In this document: positions 50,746 through 60,008 of the stretch, one piece after another | Layout of the letters: each line of letters opens with the position of its first letter | Numbering within the stretch: position 1 is the first letter of the stretch | Assembly (NCBI GenBank): GCA_036839715.1 | Contig: DAITDU010000005.1 | Location: 9,055 to 73,054, forward strand | DNA from: Thermocaproicibacter sp002410755 | GTDB lineage: Bacteria; Bacillota; Clostridia; Oscillospirales; Acutalibacteraceae | Reading direction: 5' to 3' | DNA length: 64,000 bases | Made by a program: the position numbers and the translations under genes | Notes under the pieces: model-generated | What the model was told of the DNA's origin: nothing | What the model saw: only the letters and a program-made list of their open reading frames with translations | Databases searched by the model: none

Positions 50746-51045
50746 TTACCGGCTGAAATCATAATCGACAGCTTCACGCCTGCAAACCAACGTTTGAATT
50801 ATCTGCTTGATTGCAAGATGTGCGGGATGCGTCTGGTAAGCTGACTGTGCTTCACGTGTGTCAAACACACAGGTGAGGGCGAGGTCAAAATCTCCATTGC
50901 CGTAGTTGCGGCCAAACTCGATTTCCCTGAGGCCATCTACAACACCGAGCAGCGCGTGGAACTTTTTACCAAGCTCCAGGGCGATGCGGCTGGCTTCCGG
51001 TTTCTTTTCCTGTTTTAGCTCCCATAAAACAATATGCCTTACCAT
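50746..51045 (-). CDS. Dabb-domain (stress-responsive A/B barrel) protein
   Basis: A 99-aa protein of the dimeric alpha/beta barrel family: MVRHIVLWELK, the central DFDLALTCVFDTREA and the C-terminal VCRREAVDYDF. Dabb proteins are small dimers of mostly unknown role, in some cases enzymes. SD GGAGGA precedes ATG 51045. No functional link to its neighbours is apparent. Confidence 0.92.
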   Translation of the reverse strand: MVRHIVLWELKQEKKPEASRIALELGKKFHALLGVVDGLREIEFGRNYGNGDFDLALTCVFDTREAQSAYQTHPAHLAIKQIIQTLVCRREAVDYDFSR

Positions 51046-51113
51046 TTTTAGTATCCTCCTTGATAAAATGTCGAAAGCTATAATATTATATAATATTTAT
51101 ACCTTTTGTATAT

Positions 51114-52394
51114 TTAGCCGGGCCGCTGCCGGTCAGGGGACATCGGATCCGCTGGCTCTTCACCGCCGTCCGGGTCTTTCCGGTGCAGTCCGCCGATGCC
51201 AATATCGTCGTTCAGGAGCGCGCCGGTTGTCACAGAGCCACTGCCATATTTTTCACGGATGGCATCGAGCGCTGATTCCAGACGTTCTTCCTTGTCGCAG
51301 CGTTCCGCCTGATTGGGGTAGAACAGGCTGAGCTGCTCCGGCGATACATCTTCCGGCACCAGGCTGGTTCCGGAGACGGAAAGCATCCGGACAGGGGAGG
51401 AAAAATCCCAGCAGGCGTGCATCAGCTCCATCGCTGCCGCGGAAAGCTCATTTGCGAGATGGGTGGGTACTAAGAGCGTCTTCTGGCGCGTGATGGTTTT
51501 CAGGTTTGGGTTTTTTACGCCAATCTGAACTACCCCGCATTTCATATGCTCTTTCCGAAGGCGCGAAGCCACTTTGTCGCAGATTGCGCCGATGCCGCGC
51601 CGAATATCTTCTTCACCGGAAAGGTCGCGGCGGAATGTGACACTGTTACCGATACTTTTTGTTTCCGGTATGTCAAGATAGCTGCGGACAGGTTCGGAAT
51701 CCAGCCCGTTTGCGTAGTCCCAAAGCGAGGCACCGGCCTTGCCAAAACGTTCTTTCAGGAGGGGACGGCTGTTTTCTGCCAATTCACCGATGGTGTGGAT
51801 GCCAATGGACGCAAGCGCTTCTGACATTCGCTTTCCGCAGAACATCAGGGCATCTGCGGGAAGCGGAAAAACAATCTGCCGGTAGTTTTCCCGGCTGATG
51901 ACCGTTGTGGCATCAGGCTTTTTATAGTCGCTGCCGAGCTTTGCAAAGATTTTATTGAAAGATACACCGACAGAAATAGTCAGCCCGGTTTCGTGGCGGA
52001 TGACGGAACGGAGTTCGTCGGCAATTTTCTTTCCGCCACCAAAAAGTACACGGCTTCCCGTGACGTCCAGCCAGCTTTCGTCAATGCTGAACGGTTCGAC
52101 AAGGTCTGTATAGCGTCGGTAAATCCCGTTGATTTGCCGCGAATATTTTCGGTATTCCGGGAAGTGTGTCCCAACCAGTACTAGGCCCGGACATTTTCGC
52201 TTTGCCTGCCAGATGGTTTCCGCCGTGCACACGCCGAACTTTTTAGCCAGCTCATTTTTTGCGAGGATTACACCGTGGCGGCTTTCAGGGTCACCGCAGA
52301 CGGCAGTAGGCACGCTTTTCAGTTCCGGCCGCAGCAATGTTTCCACCGAAGCAAAGAATGAATTACAGTCGCAGTGTAAAATTGTTCTGTCCAT
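51114..52394 (-). CDS. dinB: Y-family DNA polymerase IV
   Basis: A 426-aa translesion polymerase. Catalytic acids are in HCDCNSFFASVE and FSIDESWLDVTG; helix-hairpin-helix and little-finger parts follow (SIGNSVTFRRDL). A beta-clamp motif QLSLF lies near residue 370, which supports a working enzyme. The C-terminal 55 residues (DDIGIGGLHRKD) are usual for Clostridia. ATG 52394 (MDRTILHCD) is six bases after an SD AGGCGGTG; GTG 52403 is inside it. No LexA box was found. Confidence 0.95.
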   Translation of the reverse strand: MDRTILHCDCNSFFASVETLLRPELKSVPTAVCGDPESRHGVILAKNELAKKFGVCTAETIWQAKRKCPGLVLVGTHFPEYRKYSRQINGIYRRYTDLVEPFSIDESWLDVTGSRVLFGGGKKIADELRSVIRHETGLTISVGVSFNKIFAKLGSDYKKPDATTVISRENYRQIVFPLPADALMFCGKRMSEALASIGIHTIGELAENSRPLLKERFGKAGASLWDYANGLDSEPVRSYLDIPETKSIGNSVTFRRDLSGEEDIRRGIGAICDKVASRLRKEHMKCGVVQIGVKNPNLKTITRQKTLLVPTHLANELSAAAMELMHACWDFSSPVRMLSVSGTSLVPEDVSPEQLSLFYPNQAERCDKEERLESALDAIREKYGSGSVTTGALLNDDIGIGGLHRKDPDGGEEPADPMSPDRQRPG

Positions 52395-52525
52395 TTGTTT
52401 CACCGCCTGGATATATTCTTAATCATAGCAGACTTCATGGAAAAAGCAAAGGGGATTGCTGCGCTGGCCTGTGGATAAATCCAGCCTTACGGTTCAGAAT
52501 AATTCCAGGGGGAAGGAATGAACGA

Positions 52526-53911
52526 GTGGAACCGGGGGAAAAAGGCAGACGAAAAACAAGGCGCAGCGTCCTGGCTGCTGCTGCGGCTTTTTCGTTTCTT
52601 GCATCATTTGACACCAGTGCTGTCAGTATTGCCCTGCCGAGGATTGCATCATCATTTGGAGTGTCCGGGGAATCAGCTGCATGGATAGCAGGTGTTTTCC
52701 TTATCACGCTTTCCGTGCTTACCCTGCCGTTGGGCAGGCTGGGCGATATTCTGGGGCAAAAAAAAGTCTTTCGGCTGGGCCTACTGATATTTTCAGTGGG
52801 TTCGTTCCTTTGCAGCCTTGCGGAGAGCCTTCCGGCACTCGCTCTGGCACGCGTGGTGCAGGCCGCTGGAGAGGCTGCCGGGCTTGCAAACAGCCAGGGT
52901 ATCGTCACACGGGAGTTCCCTCCGGAAGAAAGCGGTGAAGCTCTTGGACGGCTTGGCACTTTTTCCGCGGTTGGATCGCTTGCCGGCCCTGCCCTTGGCG
53001 GGATGCTGCTGACCTTTGCAAACTGGAAATGGGTTTTCTGGGCTGACCTGATTCCGGGGGCAGCCGTGTACTTCATTTGCTTTCGTACCCTGCATGGGAA
53101 AGTACCTGTCCGCGGCGGGAAGCTGGACTTTCCGGGGACTGCTGGATTTGCACTCTGGGCTGGCCCGCTGCTTTTTGCCCTGGAATATGGACCGGCTGCG
53201 GGATTTAAGTCACCTGTGGTGCTTTCCTGCTTTGGAGTATCCTGTATTGCAGGCATATTATTTGTAACGAGAGAGAAAAAAACCGCGCAACCTCTTCTGA
53301 ATCTTGCGGTATTCCGGAATAGGAAGCTTTCTCTCAGTGTTTTCTGCGCATTTACTTCCTTTGCTTCACTTGCCTGCTCCAGCCTTGTCCTGCCTTTTTA
53401 TCTGCAAAATGGTTTTGCAATGAGCCCGGGAGAAGCCGGGGCATATCTTTCTGTGAATCCACTGGTTCTCGCGGTTTCCGCATCGGCAGGCGGACGGATT
53501 TCAGACCGTTTTGGCCCGGAGCCTGTTACACTCGCCGGTCTGCTGCTGACGGGCACCGGGTTATTCCTGATGTCCGGTTTCCGGGAAGCTTCCCCTCTCT
53601 GGCTTCTGGTACTCTTCCTTTCTGTAATGGCTCTTGGCAACGGTCTGTTTCAGCCGCCAAATAATGCCCTTGTCATGTCCCTTGTCACTCCGGAGAAGTA
53701 TGGGTTGGGCGGAAGCGTCAATGCCCTTTCCCGCAATTTTGGAATGGCTGCGGGCACGGCACTGGCCACCTTGTTTTTTCGCAGTGGTGCAGGCCCAGCC
53801 GGCAGCGGCCTCTACTCCGGCGTCAGGACGGTTTACCTTTCGGCGGGAGCAGTTTGTCTTGCCGGTGCGGCAGCCGCCTTGATCCGATTCCTCTGGCACC
53901 GGAAAACGTAA
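52526..53911 (+). CDS. MFS drug exporter, DHA2-like
   Basis: A 461-aa major facilitator with 12-14 helices. Motif A is GRLGDILGQKKVF; motif C-like antiporter features (ALARVVQAAGEAAG, GSLAGPALGG) fit drug:H+ antiporters of the DHA2 group. The range of substrates is unknown. GTG 52526 has an SD GGAAGGA eight bases upstream. It is divergent from dinB and convergent with sigK; their stops are one base apart and no terminator lies between. Confidence 0.88.
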   Translation: MEPGEKGRRKTRRSVLAAAAAFSFLASFDTSAVSIALPRIASSFGVSGESAAWIAGVFLITLSVLTLPLGRLGDILGQKKVFRLGLLIFSVGSFLCSLAESLPALALARVVQAAGEAAGLANSQGIVTREFPPEESGEALGRLGTFSAVGSLAGPALGGMLLTFANWKWVFWADLIPGAAVYFICFRTLHGKVPVRGGKLDFPGTAGFALWAGPLLFALEYGPAAGFKSPVVLSCFGVSCIAGILFVTREKKTAQPLLNLAVFRNRKLSLSVFCAFTSFASLACSSLVLPFYLQNGFAMSPGEAGAYLSVNPLVLAVSASAGGRISDRFGPEPVTLAGLLLTGTGLFLMSGFREASPLWLLVLFLSVMALGNGLFQPPNNALVMSLVTPEKYGLGGSVNALSRNFGMAAGTALATLFFRSGAGPAGSGLYSGVRTVYLSAGAVCLAGAAAALIRFLWHRKT

Positions 53912-53912
53912 T

Positions 53913-54605
53913 TCAGCGGCCAAACCGCCGATGCAGTGTTGCAAGAGATTTTTTTTCGATACGTGAGACGTAGCTGCGAGAAATACCGAGCCTCTGTGCC
54001 ACTTCTCGCTGTGTGAGCGGTTCATTTCCGTCCAGCCCGTAACGCAGTCGGATGATGGTCTGCTCACGGGGTGTGAGAACTTCCGCTATGTAAGCTCTAA
54101 GCTGCTCCGACTTGATTTTGTAGTCAATGTTATCCAGAATATTGTCATCCGCCGCCATGATATCCATAAGAGTAAGGGCATTACCGTCCGGGTCGGTATC
54201 GATTGGTTCGTTGATAGAAACATCCTGCGCGTTTTTCTTTGCTGAACGGAAATACATTAGGACTTCATTTTCAATGCACCTTGCGGCATAGCTGGAAAGG
54301 CGGATGCCTTTAGAGCTGTCAAAGGTGTTTACTGCCTTAATGAGCCCGATTGTCCCGATGGAAATCAAGTCGTCCTGCTCGGCTGAACTAGAGTAATATT
54401 TTTTGATGATGTGCGCCACAAGGCGCAGATTGTGCTCTACAAGCTCGTTTCTGGCGGATTCATCACCATGGTGCATCCGTTCGAGACAGTCCCGTTCTTC
54501 CTGCGCGCTCAGCGGACGGGGAAATGAACCGGAACCCGTAACGTGAAGGACAAGAAAGAAAAGGCCGGACAGTGCGGCCCCAATCAGTGCGCTTGCACTT
54601 AGCAT
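53913..54605 (-). CDS. sigK: RNA polymerase sporulation sigma factor SigK (uninterrupted)
   Basis: A 230-aa sigma-70 family factor of the late mother cell. The hydrophobic N-terminal part (residues 1-22) is the pro-sequence, cleaved in Bacillus by SpoIVFB. Region 2 is HNLRLVAHIIKKYY and DLISIGTIGLIKAV; region 4 is LTPREQTIIRLRYGLDG and REVAQRLGISRSYVSRIEKK in part. The gene is continuous: no skin element splits it. SD GAGGGGAG precedes ATG 54605. A sigma-E-like -10 lies upstream (see 54638-54645). Confidence 0.94.
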   Translation of the reverse strand: MLSASALIGAALSGLFFLVLHVTGSGSFPRPLSAQEERDCLERMHHGDESARNELVEHNLRLVAHIIKKYYSSSAEQDDLISIGTIGLIKAVNTFDSSKGIRLSSYAARCIENEVLMYFRSAKKNAQDVSINEPIDTDPDGNALTLMDIMAADDNILDNIDYKIKSEQLRAYIAEVLTPREQTIIRLRYGLDGNEPLTQREVAQRLGISRSYVSRIEKKSLATLHRRFGR

Positions 54606-54616
54606 GACAGCAACTC

Positions 54617-54652
54617 CCCTCGGCTTTATGTGCTTTCAGTATATGCCGAGGG
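54617..54652 (-). promoter_or_regulatory. Sigma-E-like -10 inside an inverted repeat upstream of sigK
   Basis: On the minus strand CATATACT (54645-54638) fits the sigma-E/sigma-K -10 consensus CATANNNT, 32 bp before the sigK ATG. The -35 is weak. It lies within a perfect 8-bp inverted repeat (CCCTCGGC 54617-54624, GCCGAGGG 54645-54652), whose downstream arm touches the SD. Confidence 0.5.
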
Positions 54653-54680
54653 AGAAATTCTGTTGCACGTCCATGCGGAA

Positions 54681-54719
54681 ACAAAAGCCCCGGCCGTGTT
54701 GTTATTCGCACAGCCGGGG
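54681..54719 (-). terminator. Terminator of the V-ATPase operon
   Basis: CCCCGGC (54688-54694) pairs with GCCGGGG (54713-54719), extended by GTG/CAC over one bulge; CTTTTGT follows on the minus strand. It lies 22 bp after the subunit D stop. Confidence 0.8.
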
Positions 54720-54741
54720 AGTTCATCAGGAAAATAATCTT

Positions 54742-55416
54742 TTATGGGTACAGGTTTTCCTGACGCTCTTTGTAATGGTGGGCATTTTCCAACATCATAT
54801 CCTTGACTTTCATCAGCCGAACCTGTGAGCTCCGTTCATTTTCATCCAGCTTCATCGTGATAAACCGGATTTTTTCTTCCATTTGAGGGATCAGAATGTG
54901 TTCCAATGCATTAACACGGCGCCTGGTCCTTTCAATCTCTGCCGAGAGGAGTTGACAGGATTTTTCACTTTCAGCAAGTTTCAGCATGACAGGCAGCAAA
55001 TCGTTTAGCCCTTTAACAGCATCATCAAGCTCCCCTGATGTAAATGCGTAACCGTAAGAATAAATGTCATTGCTGTTGGAAGTGCGCGTGTGAGGAGTAT
55101 AGACTGGGATTTCCACACTCATGATATTCTTTGTGGAGATAGAAAGAGAAACTTCCTGCTTTGGCGTCATAAATGCAACGCGCACAGCTTCATCTGACAT
55201 GGCGGAGCGCGCCAGGGCAAAACCTTTATTGGTTTCCCGGATTCCGCTTTCCACTTTGCGCCGCAGCTCCATATTTTCGCGCACCAGCCCCAGAAACTGC
55301 CGCATCAGTTCGTCGCGCTTGTCTTTTAAAAGTTTATGCCCGCGCCTTGCAGTAGCAAGCTTCCGCTTCAGGCGGGTCAGCTCCATCCGTGTAGGATTTA
55401 CGTTTGCTGTAGGCAA
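54742..55416 (-). CDS. V-type ATP synthase subunit D (central stalk)
   Basis: A 224-aa coiled-coil subunit that forms the rotor shaft within the A3B3 head. The start PTRMELTRLKRKLATARRGH in part and RRRVNALEHILIP near residue 155 are family hallmarks. Last gene of the operon, 30 bp after subunit B, and followed by a terminator. Confidence 0.95.
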   Translation of the reverse strand: MPTANVNPTRMELTRLKRKLATARRGHKLLKDKRDELMRQFLGLVRENMELRRKVESGIRETNKGFALARSAMSDEAVRVAFMTPKQEVSLSISTKNIMSVEIPVYTPHTRTSNSNDIYSYGYAFTSGELDDAVKGLNDLLPVMLKLAESEKSCQLLSAEIERTRRRVNALEHILIPQMEEKIRFITMKLDENERSSQVRLMKVKDMMLENAHHYKERQENLYP

Positions 55417-55446
55417 AACTGCATCCCCCTTCCTTTTTCAAAGCTT

Positions 55447-56844
55447 TCACGCATGGTGCGGTACAGCCTGAGGCTTTTCCTCATAGTACTGGTCCAGGTA
55501 TTCATCCTTAATCCGTTTTAGCTCCGAACGAGGCAGAATGCGCAGCAGTTTCCAACCAAGGTCCAGTGTTTCCTCAATGCTGCGGTTTGTGTTGTATCCC
55601 TGCGAAACATATTCTTTTTCAAACTCATCCGCAAATTTGGCGTATAGTTTGTCGATGTCCGTCAAGGCGGCTTCCCCCAGCACAACCATTAGCTCTTTTG
55701 CATCTTTCCCGCGCGCGTAGGCTGCAAAAAGCTGGTTCATTAAATCTGCATGGTCTTCACGTGTTTTGCCTTTCCCAATTCCTTTATCCTTCAGGCGGGA
55801 AAGCGATGGCAGCACATCAATCGGTGGCTGGATGCCTTTGCGGTACAGGTCGCGGCTGAGGATAATCTGCCCTTCTGTAATATAACCGGTAAGGTCTGGA
55901 ATCGGGTGGGTTTTATCATCTTCCGGCATGGTCAGGATCGGAATCAGCGTAATGGAGCCTTTCTTGCCTTTCTGGCGTCCGGCACGCTCATAAAGGGAAG
56001 CAAGGTCGGTGTACATGTAGCCGGGATATCCGCGGCGTCCGGGGACTTCCTTGCGGGCGGCGGAAATTTCACGCAGTGCGTCCGCATAGTTTGTAATGTC
56101 CGTCATGATGACAAGAACGTGCATGTTTTTCTCAAAGGCAAGATATTCTGCCGCCGTCAGTGCCATGCGCGGTGTTGCAATGCGCTCGACGGCTGGATCA
56201 TTTGCAAGGTTGACAAACAGGACGGTCCGGTCAATAGCACCAGTCTCTCTAAAGCTCTGGATAAAGAAATTGGCTTCCTCAAAAGTAATACCCATTGCAG
56301 CGAACACAACGGCAAAAGGTTCAGTCGTTCCGATTACTGTTGCCTGCCTTGCAATCTGCGCCGCGAGCTGCGCATGGGGCAGGCCGGAAGCAGAAAAAAT
56401 AGGAAGCTTTTGCCCGCGGACAAGCGTATTTAATCCGTCAATGGCAGAAATGCCGGTTTGAATAAATTCCTGCGGATAACTTCGAGCGGCGGGGTTCATA
56501 GGCAGGCCATTGATGTCTCGCCGCTCTTCCGGGAGAATTTCCGGGCCGCCGTCAATCGGTCTGCCCAAGCCGTCAAAGACACGGGAAAGGATATCTTCCG
56601 AGAGGCCAAGCTCCATGCTGCGTCCAAGGAAACGGACTTTACTGGTTTCCGGGTTGATGCCGGTAGAACTTTCAAAAAGCTGTACCAGCGCGTTGCCACC
56701 ATCAATTTCCAAAACTTTGCAACGGCGCTTCTCGCCGCTGGACAGTTCAATTTCACCAAGCTCATTATAGGCAACATCTTCCACGCCGCGGACCAGCATC
56801 AGAGGACCTGCGACTTCCTGAATGGTTCTGTATTCTTTTGGCAT
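55447..56844 (-). CDS. V-type ATP synthase subunit B (regulatory)
   Basis: A 465-aa non-catalytic nucleotide-binding-fold subunit. The P-loop is replaced by SASGLPHAQLAAQI, as expected for B. Other marks are PEDDKTHPIPDLTGYITEGQ in part and GKGKTREDHADLMNQL. It starts one base after the subunit A stop and alternates with A in the hexamer. Confidence 0.97.
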   Translation of the reverse strand: MPKEYRTIQEVAGPLMLVRGVEDVAYNELGEIELSSGEKRRCKVLEIDGGNALVQLFESSTGINPETSKVRFLGRSMELGLSEDILSRVFDGLGRPIDGGPEILPEERRDINGLPMNPAARSYPQEFIQTGISAIDGLNTLVRGQKLPIFSASGLPHAQLAAQIARQATVIGTTEPFAVVFAAMGITFEEANFFIQSFRETGAIDRTVLFVNLANDPAVERIATPRMALTAAEYLAFEKNMHVLVIMTDITNYADALREISAARKEVPGRRGYPGYMYTDLASLYERAGRQKGKKGSITLIPILTMPEDDKTHPIPDLTGYITEGQIILSRDLYRKGIQPPIDVLPSLSRLKDKGIGKGKTREDHADLMNQLFAAYARGKDAKELMVVLGEAALTDIDKLYAKFADEFEKEYVSQGYNTNRSIEETLDLGWKLLRILPRSELKRIKDEYLDQYYEEKPQAVPHHA

Positions 56845-58620
56845 TTAAGTGTCCTCCTTTGCCTGAATGGCATCTCCGGCTTCTGACTCAAGCTCCCTTG
56901 TGACCTTCTGGAAAACCTCATCAACCTGTGGTTCGGCAGTATCCTTAAAACGGCCAATCTGTTCGCGCACCGGAAGAGCAGACAGCTTTTCTATGGAAGC
57001 ACCTTTTTCCAGAGCCTGCTGGGAAAGAGTATAGTAACTCAAAATCAACTGCATCATTTTGTACTGCTTATGCAGAGAAGCATGGGCATCAATATCAGCG
57101 AAAGCATCCTGCTGAAGGTAATCTTCACGGATAGACCTCGCTGCCTCCATTTTAAGGCGATCCGGAGCAGACAGGGCATCCATGCCAACAAGCTGTACCA
57201 TTTCATTCAGTTCTGATTCATCATGAAGCAGGCGCATGATATCGCCGCGCATCTTTTCCCAGTTTTCCCCTACATTCCGGTTAAACCAGTCGCTGAGCGG
57301 CTCCTGATACAGAGAATAACTGATAAGCCAGTTGATTGCCGGAAAATGGCGCTTGTAAGCGAGGCTTGCATCAAGGCCCCAGAAGACTTTGACAATGCGC
57401 AGCGTCGCCTGAGTGACCGGCTCGGAAATATCGCCGCCGGCCGGTGAAACGGCGCCGATGACAGAAAGAGTTCCTTCACGGCTGTCGCTTCCAAGCGCAA
57501 CAACCCGCCCGGCGCGCTCATAGAACTGCGCAAGGCGAGAAGCAAGGTAGGCTGGATAACCCTCTTCGCCGGGCATCTCTTCCAGACGGCCGCTCATTTC
57601 ACGCAGGGCTTCGGCCCAGCGTGAAGTTGAGTCAGCCATCAGCGCCACAGAATAGCCCATGTCACGGAAATACTCTGCTATTGTAATGCCGGTGTAAATG
57701 GAAGCCTCTCGGGCGGCAACGGGCATATCAGAAGTATTGGCAATCAGCACCGTCCGTTCCATCAGGGAGTAACCGGTTTTTGGATCTTTCAGCTTTGGAA
57801 ATTCGTTCAGGACATCGGTCATTTCATTGCCGCGCTCACCGCAGCCAATATAGACGATAATATCCGCATCGGCCCATTTTGCAAGCTGATGCTGAACAAC
57901 TGTCTTTCCGGAGCCAAATGGCCCCGGAATGGCAGCAACGCCCCCTTTGGCGATTGGGAACAGCGTATCAATTACACGCTGGCCAGTGACAAGCGGACGG
58001 TTCGGTTCAAGTTTTTTCTGGTAAGGGCGTCCGCGGCGAACCGGCCATTTTTGGATGAGGGTGAGCGGCATTACACTGCCATCTTTCCGCCGGAGGACGG
58101 CAACCTGATCCGTTACGTGGTAGTCACCTTCTGAGATACTTTCAATCGTTCCGAGCACTCCAGGCGGAACCATGATTTTCTGAGTGACAATATGAGTTTC
58201 CTGAACCCGGCCGATAATATCGCCCGGCGCGACTGGATCGCCCGCTTTTTTTTCTGGAACGAAATGCCAAATCCGATCACGTTTCAGCGGCGGTACCTCA
58301 ATGCCACGTTTCAGGAGGTTGCTTCCAGTGACTTTCATGATATCGTCAAGCGGGCGCTGAATGCCGTCGTAGATACTGCCAATCAGACCGGGACCAAGCT
58401 CTACGCTCATCGGTGCACCGGTGGATTCAACTGGCGCTCCCGGCTTCAGGCCGGAAGTCTCTTCATAAACCTGAATTGATGCCTCATCGCCGCGTATTTC
58501 AATGATTTCCCCAATCAGCCGTTGCTCGCTGACGCGAACCACATCGAACATATTGGTGTCACGCATACCCTGTGCAACAACCAAAGGCCCGGCGACTTTT
58601 TTTATTGTACCTGTACTCAT
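56845..58620 (-). CDS. V-type ATP synthase subunit A (catalytic)
   Basis: A 591-aa catalytic subunit with Walker A GPFGSGKTVVQ, the non-homologous insert (about 110-190) that marks V/A-type enzymes, and the PGEEGYPAYLASRLAQFYERAG-like region in part. ATG 58620 (MSTGTIKKVAGP) is preferred over ATG 58632, which touches the SD AAAGGA. Next to B. Confidence 0.97.
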   Translation of the reverse strand: MSTGTIKKVAGPLVVAQGMRDTNMFDVVRVSEQRLIGEIIEIRGDEASIQVYEETSGLKPGAPVESTGAPMSVELGPGLIGSIYDGIQRPLDDIMKVTGSNLLKRGIEVPPLKRDRIWHFVPEKKAGDPVAPGDIIGRVQETHIVTQKIMVPPGVLGTIESISEGDYHVTDQVAVLRRKDGSVMPLTLIQKWPVRRGRPYQKKLEPNRPLVTGQRVIDTLFPIAKGGVAAIPGPFGSGKTVVQHQLAKWADADIIVYIGCGERGNEMTDVLNEFPKLKDPKTGYSLMERTVLIANTSDMPVAAREASIYTGITIAEYFRDMGYSVALMADSTSRWAEALREMSGRLEEMPGEEGYPAYLASRLAQFYERAGRVVALGSDSREGTLSVIGAVSPAGGDISEPVTQATLRIVKVFWGLDASLAYKRHFPAINWLISYSLYQEPLSDWFNRNVGENWEKMRGDIMRLLHDESELNEMVQLVGMDALSAPDRLKMEAARSIREDYLQQDAFADIDAHASLHKQYKMMQLILSYYTLSQQALEKGASIEKLSALPVREQIGRFKDTAEPQVDEVFQKVTRELESEAGDAIQAKEDT

Positions 58621-58680
58621 TAGAACAGACATCCTTTCTTTCCTGAAAACACGGGGGCCTTGCCGGAAAATCCGGCGGGT

Positions 58681-59010
58681 TTATTTTTGCTGGAGCAGAG
58701 CCGCGGAGCCAACTGCCTGCTCTACCGATTTTCTGACAGCGGCAAGCCCTGCCCCTGTATTCCCGGAAATTCCTGGAATTAGGATGATTGCCGGCCGGGG
58801 CCTGCTTTTGTAGCGGTCTATCTCCTGAGGAATCCGTGCAGCAAGGGCTTCCGTAATAAAGATGACGGCGTAATCGCTTTCCACGAGCTTCCGGAGCGTT
58901 TTCCCGGCTTGCTCGTTGCTTTCTTCCGTAGAAATGCGAAACGTGTCAAGGCCCAGCGCACCGAAACCGTAGATGCTGTCCCAGTCGCCCATAACCGCAA
59001 CTTTATACAT
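58681..59010 (-). CDS. V-type ATP synthase subunit F
   Basis: A 109-aa Rossmann-like subunit of the central stalk (YKVAVMGDWDSIYGFGALG in part, VIFITEALAARIP). It overlaps the end of subunit C by 8 bp, which is the usual C-F-A order. Confidence 0.95.
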   Translation of the reverse strand: MYKVAVMGDWDSIYGFGALGLDTFRISTEESNEQAGKTLRKLVESDYAVIFITEALAARIPQEIDRYKSRPRPAIILIPGISGNTGAGLAAVRKSVEQAVGSAALLQQK

Positions 59011-59968
59011 AAGGTTCCCTCACCCTCTCCCGGATGGATTCCGCCGAAAGGCCATTGCGCTTCCCGGATAAAATGATGCGTACGGTTTTTATTTCACTTT
59101 CACGTGCAAGAATATATGCGGCAAGCGGGCCTAGGCCGAAAGGATTGTGAATTTGGGGACGGATGCTGCGGATCAGAAGATTGTCACACCAGCATTCAAA
59201 CACAGCCGGGGAAGTCTTCAGTTTTGGAGCGGCTTCCGCATATGGGGTACTCCCTAAAAATGAACAGACAGCGTCGGGCCCTTTCAAGGCGGCGCTTTCC
59301 AGACCGGAAATCTCAAGAGTATCACAGGGGGCCAGAGACCTTTCCAGAAAGGCATGATCCTTCTGTGTCCTTGCCGCCCGGTATGCCGTTTTTATATCCG
59401 CGGTTGCAACGGTAAGTTCCCCATAAAGGGAAAGGACCTCTTCATGCGATTCCTTTCCCGCACGCCCGATTTCTGTCAGGGCAGCGCGGTCGATAATGCA
59501 GTCGCACATCTGTCCGTCGCGCGTGCGGAGCAGCGTGTCCATAGCCACCTTAGCTGTTTGCCGCATCCGTTCCGGCAAAAGGGAAAAATTCCGGCTGTCC
59601 GTCGCTTTCTGAATTGTAGCGCTGGGGATTGTCCCATATTCCAGAAAAATACCGGGATGTATTCCAGATCTACAGCTTTCCTTTACGGCGGCTTTCAGGT
59701 TGTGGTAATCGTACTGATAGAGAAACACATGAAAGACCGAAAGATCTGGCACCAGTTCCCCAATCAGGCTCCAGGTTTTCCGGCGCTCCTGTGCAAGCAT
59801 TTTATCTGCGTCATGGCTTTCGCCATCCCATCCGTGTTCTCGTAGAAGACGCAGGCACTGCTCTTCGCTGGGGGCAGCAAGAAGCTGTTCCAGAAAAGAG
59901 GCAGTCAGCAGTTGCAGTTCTTTTGTCCTGATGCGTGCGACTGCGTAGATATAGCCATTATCTGGCAT
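59003..59968 (-). CDS. V-type ATP synthase subunit C (AC39/V0D type)
   Basis: A 321-aa mostly helical subunit that joins the rotor ring to the stalk (YIYAVARIRTKELQLL, FLYQYDYHNLKAAVK, NPFGLGPLAAYILARESEIK in part). It follows subunit E by 40 bp. Confidence 0.93.
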   Translation of the reverse strand: MPDNGYIYAVARIRTKELQLLTASFLEQLLAAPSEEQCLRLLREHGWDGESHDADKMLAQERRKTWSLIGELVPDLSVFHVFLYQYDYHNLKAAVKESCRSGIHPGIFLEYGTIPSATIQKATDSRNFSLLPERMRQTAKVAMDTLLRTRDGQMCDCIIDRAALTEIGRAGKESHEEVLSLYGELTVATADIKTAYRAARTQKDHAFLERSLAPCDTLEISGLESAALKGPDAVCSFLGSTPYAEAAPKLKTSPAVFECWCDNLLIRSIRPQIHNPFGLGPLAAYILARESEIKTVRIILSGKRNGLSAESIRERVREPYV

Positions 59969-60008
59969 GGCTGAGCTCCCTCCTCACAAGACTTTATTTT
60001 TCATGTAC

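Noticed and set aside
53913..54605. A skin-type element interrupting sigK
   Set aside because: The gene is continuous from pro-sequence to region 4.
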